This document shows positions 61,030-64,000 of a DNA stretch of 64,000 nt, one piece after another. The notes beneath the pieces are model-generated. The model searched no databases and was not told the DNA's origin. It worked only from the letters and a program-made list of their open reading frames with translations. The DNA lies in the NCBI GenBank assembly GCA_028554755.1, contig JAPTOF010000006.1:5264501-5328500 (forward strand), written 5' to 3'. A program made the translations under genes and the position numbers. This stretch comes from Cordia subcordata (lineage: Eukaryota > Streptophyta > Magnoliopsida > Boraginales > Cordiaceae). Position 1 is the stretch's first letter. Each line of letters opens with the position of its first letter.

Positions 61030-61780
61030 TCTGTGTCACTTACTCTATTACAACTTATTTTTGCCCTCACTATGTTGCTTCATCATCTTCTACTACAGCC
61101 AAGTAGTGAGATCCGATAATGGCTTCTTCACCTTTCTTTTTCAACTGCTTCATCATTATAGCCACACTTTGTTTAGGTCTTGTCTGGCTGATTATCTCTT
61201 TCTCTCTTGATTTTACTTATAACTTGCCCAAATCACTGAAACCATCTTTGGCAAAGTGTTTCTCCAGCATCCCAATGCCAAGCCAAATATGTTAATCATC
61301 TTGAACAACAAATCAGCAATAGCAATGGCGAAAAATCCTGTTCATCATAGCAAACCTAAACACATTAATATCAAATATCACTTTCTGTGATAAGCAACTA
61401 ATGAAGGAGAAATTAAGTTCAATTCCATCAAGACAGAGGAGCAACTAACAGATATTTTTATGAAAACACTTCCCAGACCAAAGTTTGAGATGCTACGAGA
61501 AATGCTCGGAGTTATACAATTGAGCATCAAGAGAGAATGTTAGTTTGTCGTTCAATTAGAATTAAAAGAAAATAATATATTTTTCTAGAACATAAATTCT
61601 AGCAAGCAAAGCAAGTACTTGGCACATGTTTTTAATTGGCTGATCTTTGCTAGCTTTGCCGCCTTATTAGACCATCTATAAAGATGGGCTGAAGTCAAAA
61701 AAAGCCATCAGCTAATCAATATAAAGCCTAGTTATGTTTTCCAAGTTGTCTTCTTTCATTACTCTTCTCCGATACATACA
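61030..61780 (+). mobile_element. 3' end of a Ty1/Copia element: RNase H tail plus 3' LTR
   Basis: Decayed RNase H pieces in plus frames: YVASSSSTTAK (61072-61105 region), [20 protein letters not shown] (from about 61302), EIKFNSIKTEEQLTDIFMK and TLPRPKFEMLREMLGVIQLS, ending at a TAG at 61541-61543. After a purine stretch AAGAGAGAA the LTR starts TGTTAG at 61538, contains a TATA-like CTATAAAG and ends near GATACA at about 61776. No 5' part or matching 5' LTR was found, so the element is truncated. Confidence 0.82.
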
Positions 61781-61789
61781 TACATACAT

Positions 61790-62844
61790 ATATATATATG
61801 TATGTATGTATATATATTTGCTTAAACTATATTTCATCTATATCCCCAGTTAATAACTATTTATTCAATAGTCCAAATATCAACAATAGTACTCCAAAAA
61901 AATCCTCAGGTGATTTTTTTTGGGATTAGATAATAAAATTAATAGAAAAACCTAAACTATAAATCTTTAAAAAGAATATAACTATCCATAACTTGCTTAT
62001 TAAAAAAAACAACGAAAATTAATTATATATATCTAAGGCATAATTCAGCAAAATTATTCTGGTTCTTTTAACGCGTATATATATATGCGGTGTTTGGTCA
62101 AAGGAAGAGAGGTTATTGCTCCAAACATTATGCATTTAATTTGACTCGTAAATTTCAAGAAGTAGACTGCGTCTGGGCGCCTCTCTTCGGTGAAAGTGTA
62201 GAAATGTTAACAAGGCATCACACCAAATCATTATCTAGACAAATTAAGCCCTCTGATCATATAAAAAGACGTGTAATACTTAAATATCAAACCTATAAAA
62301 TAAAAGGAGAATTTATACTTCAATACAATAGATATCTAGGGAAAAAGTAAACAGGAAAGGACGGGCTAACTTTACCACCCCTTTACAAAACAAAATTTAA
62401 TTAACCTACACCTGTGTAAATGTATCCTGTTCAAGATCATATAGACAGTTTGTAAAAAATCATAAACAATCTGCAAAAAAATCATTTTCTAAAAGAGGGG
62501 TTGAGTCCCAAAGAGTTAAATCTTGTATTTCTTAAACCAGAAGATATTGATAGTTTCGAAGTTGAGAACTTTCTTATTTTAACGATTGAAGCTCGCATTC
62601 TTTTTTCTTCTTCTTCTCTCTTTTTCTATATAAAGAAACTTTTGAGAAGTCTTTACTTAAAAATGTAGTTTTGATTCTGATGAACTGTATTCAACGATTC
62701 GATGCTAAACCGCATATTTTAAAAAAAAAATAATTAAAAAAAAAAAGAAAAAATAATGAAAAGTTCACTGATCAAAAAAATGAATGAACCAAAGGGAATA
62801 TCAACTTCATTTTATTCAATCAATTCTGATAGCAAAAGAAGTAT

Positions 62845-62880
<36 letters not shown>

Positions 62881-63038
62881 CAACTTTGATGGAACACAAT
62901 GGCATCATATAATGCCCACAGAGTTAAGGGTAATACATAAAAAGACGCCTACAACTAATATATTCTAGTTATAAGACAAAGGTCCCATACTAATTTCTAA
63001 TAAAGCATTTTGAAGTAGTACTGTCATCGTCCTGCTGA
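61790..63038. other. Intergenic, with CT repeat at 62847-62877
   Basis: Starts with an imperfect palindrome of CATA/TATG repeats (61772-61810). An uninterrupted CT run of about 31 bp is at 62847-62877. The last ~80 bp are likely the 3' UTR of the minus-strand secreted protein gene. No other gene seen. Confidence 0.5.
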
Positions 63039-63407
63039 TTAAGCCTTTGAAGGAACCTCATCTTGACTGGACGTGCTGCCATGTGGAAAATGGGGGAAAT
63101 GAGGAGGGAAATGGAAGCCTCCTGCCGGCATGGGTAGGTGCACATGTGGCCATTGGAACTCCGGTAACCCTTCCGATGGCGTTGGAGGATGCACAAACGG
63201 GAACGGGTGGAAGTGAGGGAAAAAGAACGGATGAGGATGCCAAAAATAGTGTGGCATGAAAAAGTCGGGGTGTTTTGCTTGTGATGATGATGATGATGAT
63301 GAATCATCTGCAGATGATTTAGATTCGTCAGTGGCTAAGCCATGAGAAAGCAGCAATAGCGCAAAGCATACGAAGAATAGGGCAGAGCCTGAAACTTTTC
63401 TTGCCAT
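63039..63407 (-). CDS. Small secreted Ser-rich and His/Pro/Phe-rich protein
   Basis: Single-exon 122-residue frame. Residues 1-25 are a clear signal peptide (MARKVSGSALFFVCFALLLL, cleavage after HGLA). An acidic/Ser tract with seven consecutive Ser follows (~32-42), coded by a TCA/ATC-type microsatellite. From ~45 to ~112 the sequence is dominated by His, Pro and Phe in motifs such as HPFFFPHFHPFPF and HFPPHFPHFPHG, then a short polar tail. It has only one Cys, in the signal peptide. It is likely apoplastic or cell-wall; metal binding through the His-rich repeats is possible but inferred. I do not recognise the family. A TATA box at 63489-63497 gives a plausible promoter. Confidence 0.78.
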   Translation of the reverse strand: MARKVSGSALFFVCFALLLLSHGLATDESKSSADDSSSSSSSQAKHPDFFMPHYFWHPHPFFFPHFHPFPFVHPPTPSEGLPEFQWPHVHLPMPAGGFHFPPHFPHFPHGSTSSQDEVPSKA

Positions 63408-63488
63408 GATTGTGTATCTATGGAAAAGCTCACGTACCTACAGGTTATTGAATCTTTTGGGAATGAATTGAATAGAAATGGGGTGGAG

Positions 63489-63497
63489 TATTTATAG
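63489..63497 (-). promoter_or_regulatory. TATA box of the secreted His-rich protein gene
   Basis: The minus strand reads CTATAAATA 82 bp before the start codon, which would give a leader of about 50 nt. Confidence 0.65.
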
Positions 63498-64000
63498 TAG
63501 CTAGTGGCTAATTGCACTTAGTTAATCGCATTCAATTTGATAGGGGCTTGCCTCTTCTATCATTATCATCTTAGTGTTTCTAAGCAAACTATTAAGTTGT
63601 GGTGATTCAATAAAACTCTGAGTAGAGATTTGAATCCAAGCTGGGTGTTAAATAACCTTTATCAATTACCATTAGATGCTTGATCTCCAGTAAATAATTG
63701 TACTTATCATTGTTTGCAGACTCATAAGCCATGCACCAAAACTTAATCTATTAGGTTGTTTTACGGCTGGAAATTTTTCATTTTTTCTCATTTTTGGGTT
63801 ATCAGAAGATGTATTTGTTGACACAATTCTCTCTCTTTCTTAAGCAAGATATATAGTTTTATATCAACTCGAAGCTAGGCACTACAAGTATTAATTTAAA
63901 ATTCTAAATCTTGTTAGCGTCATGGAATAATTAGCATTAAATTTATTATATTTGAAATGATCACAAAAATAATATTGAATGAGTATATATTCTAAACTAA
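63498..64000. other. Upstream flank, no gene seen
   Basis: AT-rich sequence, presumably further promoter of the secreted protein gene. Confidence 0.45.

Noticed and set aside
61119..61295. 58-codon plus-strand frame starting MASSPFFFNCFIIIATLC, with a TATA-like sequence upstream
   Set aside because: It lies inside the decayed Copia RNase H region (YVASSSSTTAK just upstream, [13 protein letters not shown] just downstream), so it is best read as retrotransposon debris, not a small peptide gene.

Overview
This is an ordinary AT-rich nuclear segment of a dicot plant genome. The evidence is intron-rich genes with canonical GT-AG junctions, plastid transit peptides, a plant-only DEMETER-type 5-methylcytosine glycosylase, a CSLA mannan synthase, tRNA-derived SINEs, small MITEs and decayed Copia retrotransposons. 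I cannot name the species. I saw no rRNA gene, functional tRNA gene, CRISPR array, plasmid or phage feature, and no convincing unknown system. The unusual items are gene-structure and repeat-history details.

Layout. 1.1-4.5 kb (minus): a FAX2-type plastid fatty-acid exporter lies 72 bp downstream of a four-exon, 100-residue RRM protein. 5.0-9.7 kb (plus): a seven-exon TruA/PUS1-type tRNA pseudouridine synthase, divergent from the RRM gene across about 530 bp. 10.9-11.4 kb (plus): a small plastid-targeted membrane protein. 13.9-15.4 kb (minus): a single-exon METTL13-like methyltransferase. 15.5-23.7 kb: gene-poor, with one full-length SINE and a 54-bp tandem duplication. 23.7-33.9 kb (minus): a complete 20-coding-exon DEMETER-family DNA glycosylase of about 1960 residues, with a uORF-bearing spliced leader up to 34.8 kb. 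35-46 kb: repeats, a 5'-truncated SINE with perfect target-site duplication, and an internally deleted Copia element with both LTRs, the TA-rich MITE inside it. 46.4-51.1 kb (minus): a nine-exon CSLA9-type glucomannan 4-beta-mannosyltransferase of 533 residues. 51-58 kb: non-genic. 58.1-59.5 kb (minus): the first two exons of a nucleolar GTPase 2 (NUG2/NOG2) gene, ended by an in-frame stop. 61.0-61.8 kb (plus): the 3' end of another Copia element. 63.0-63.4 kb (minus): a small secreted Ser- then His/Pro/Phe-rich protein.

The genes do not form a pathway. From memory, DME (AT5G04560), an AT5G04610-type methyltransferase and CSLA9 (AT5G03760) lie near each other on Arabidopsis chromosome 5, so the order probably reflects conserved synteny and favours DME over ROS1 for the glycosylase. 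Exon models were assembled by hand from reading frame, splice motifs and family similarity. All phases close exactly for the multi-exon genes reported as complete.
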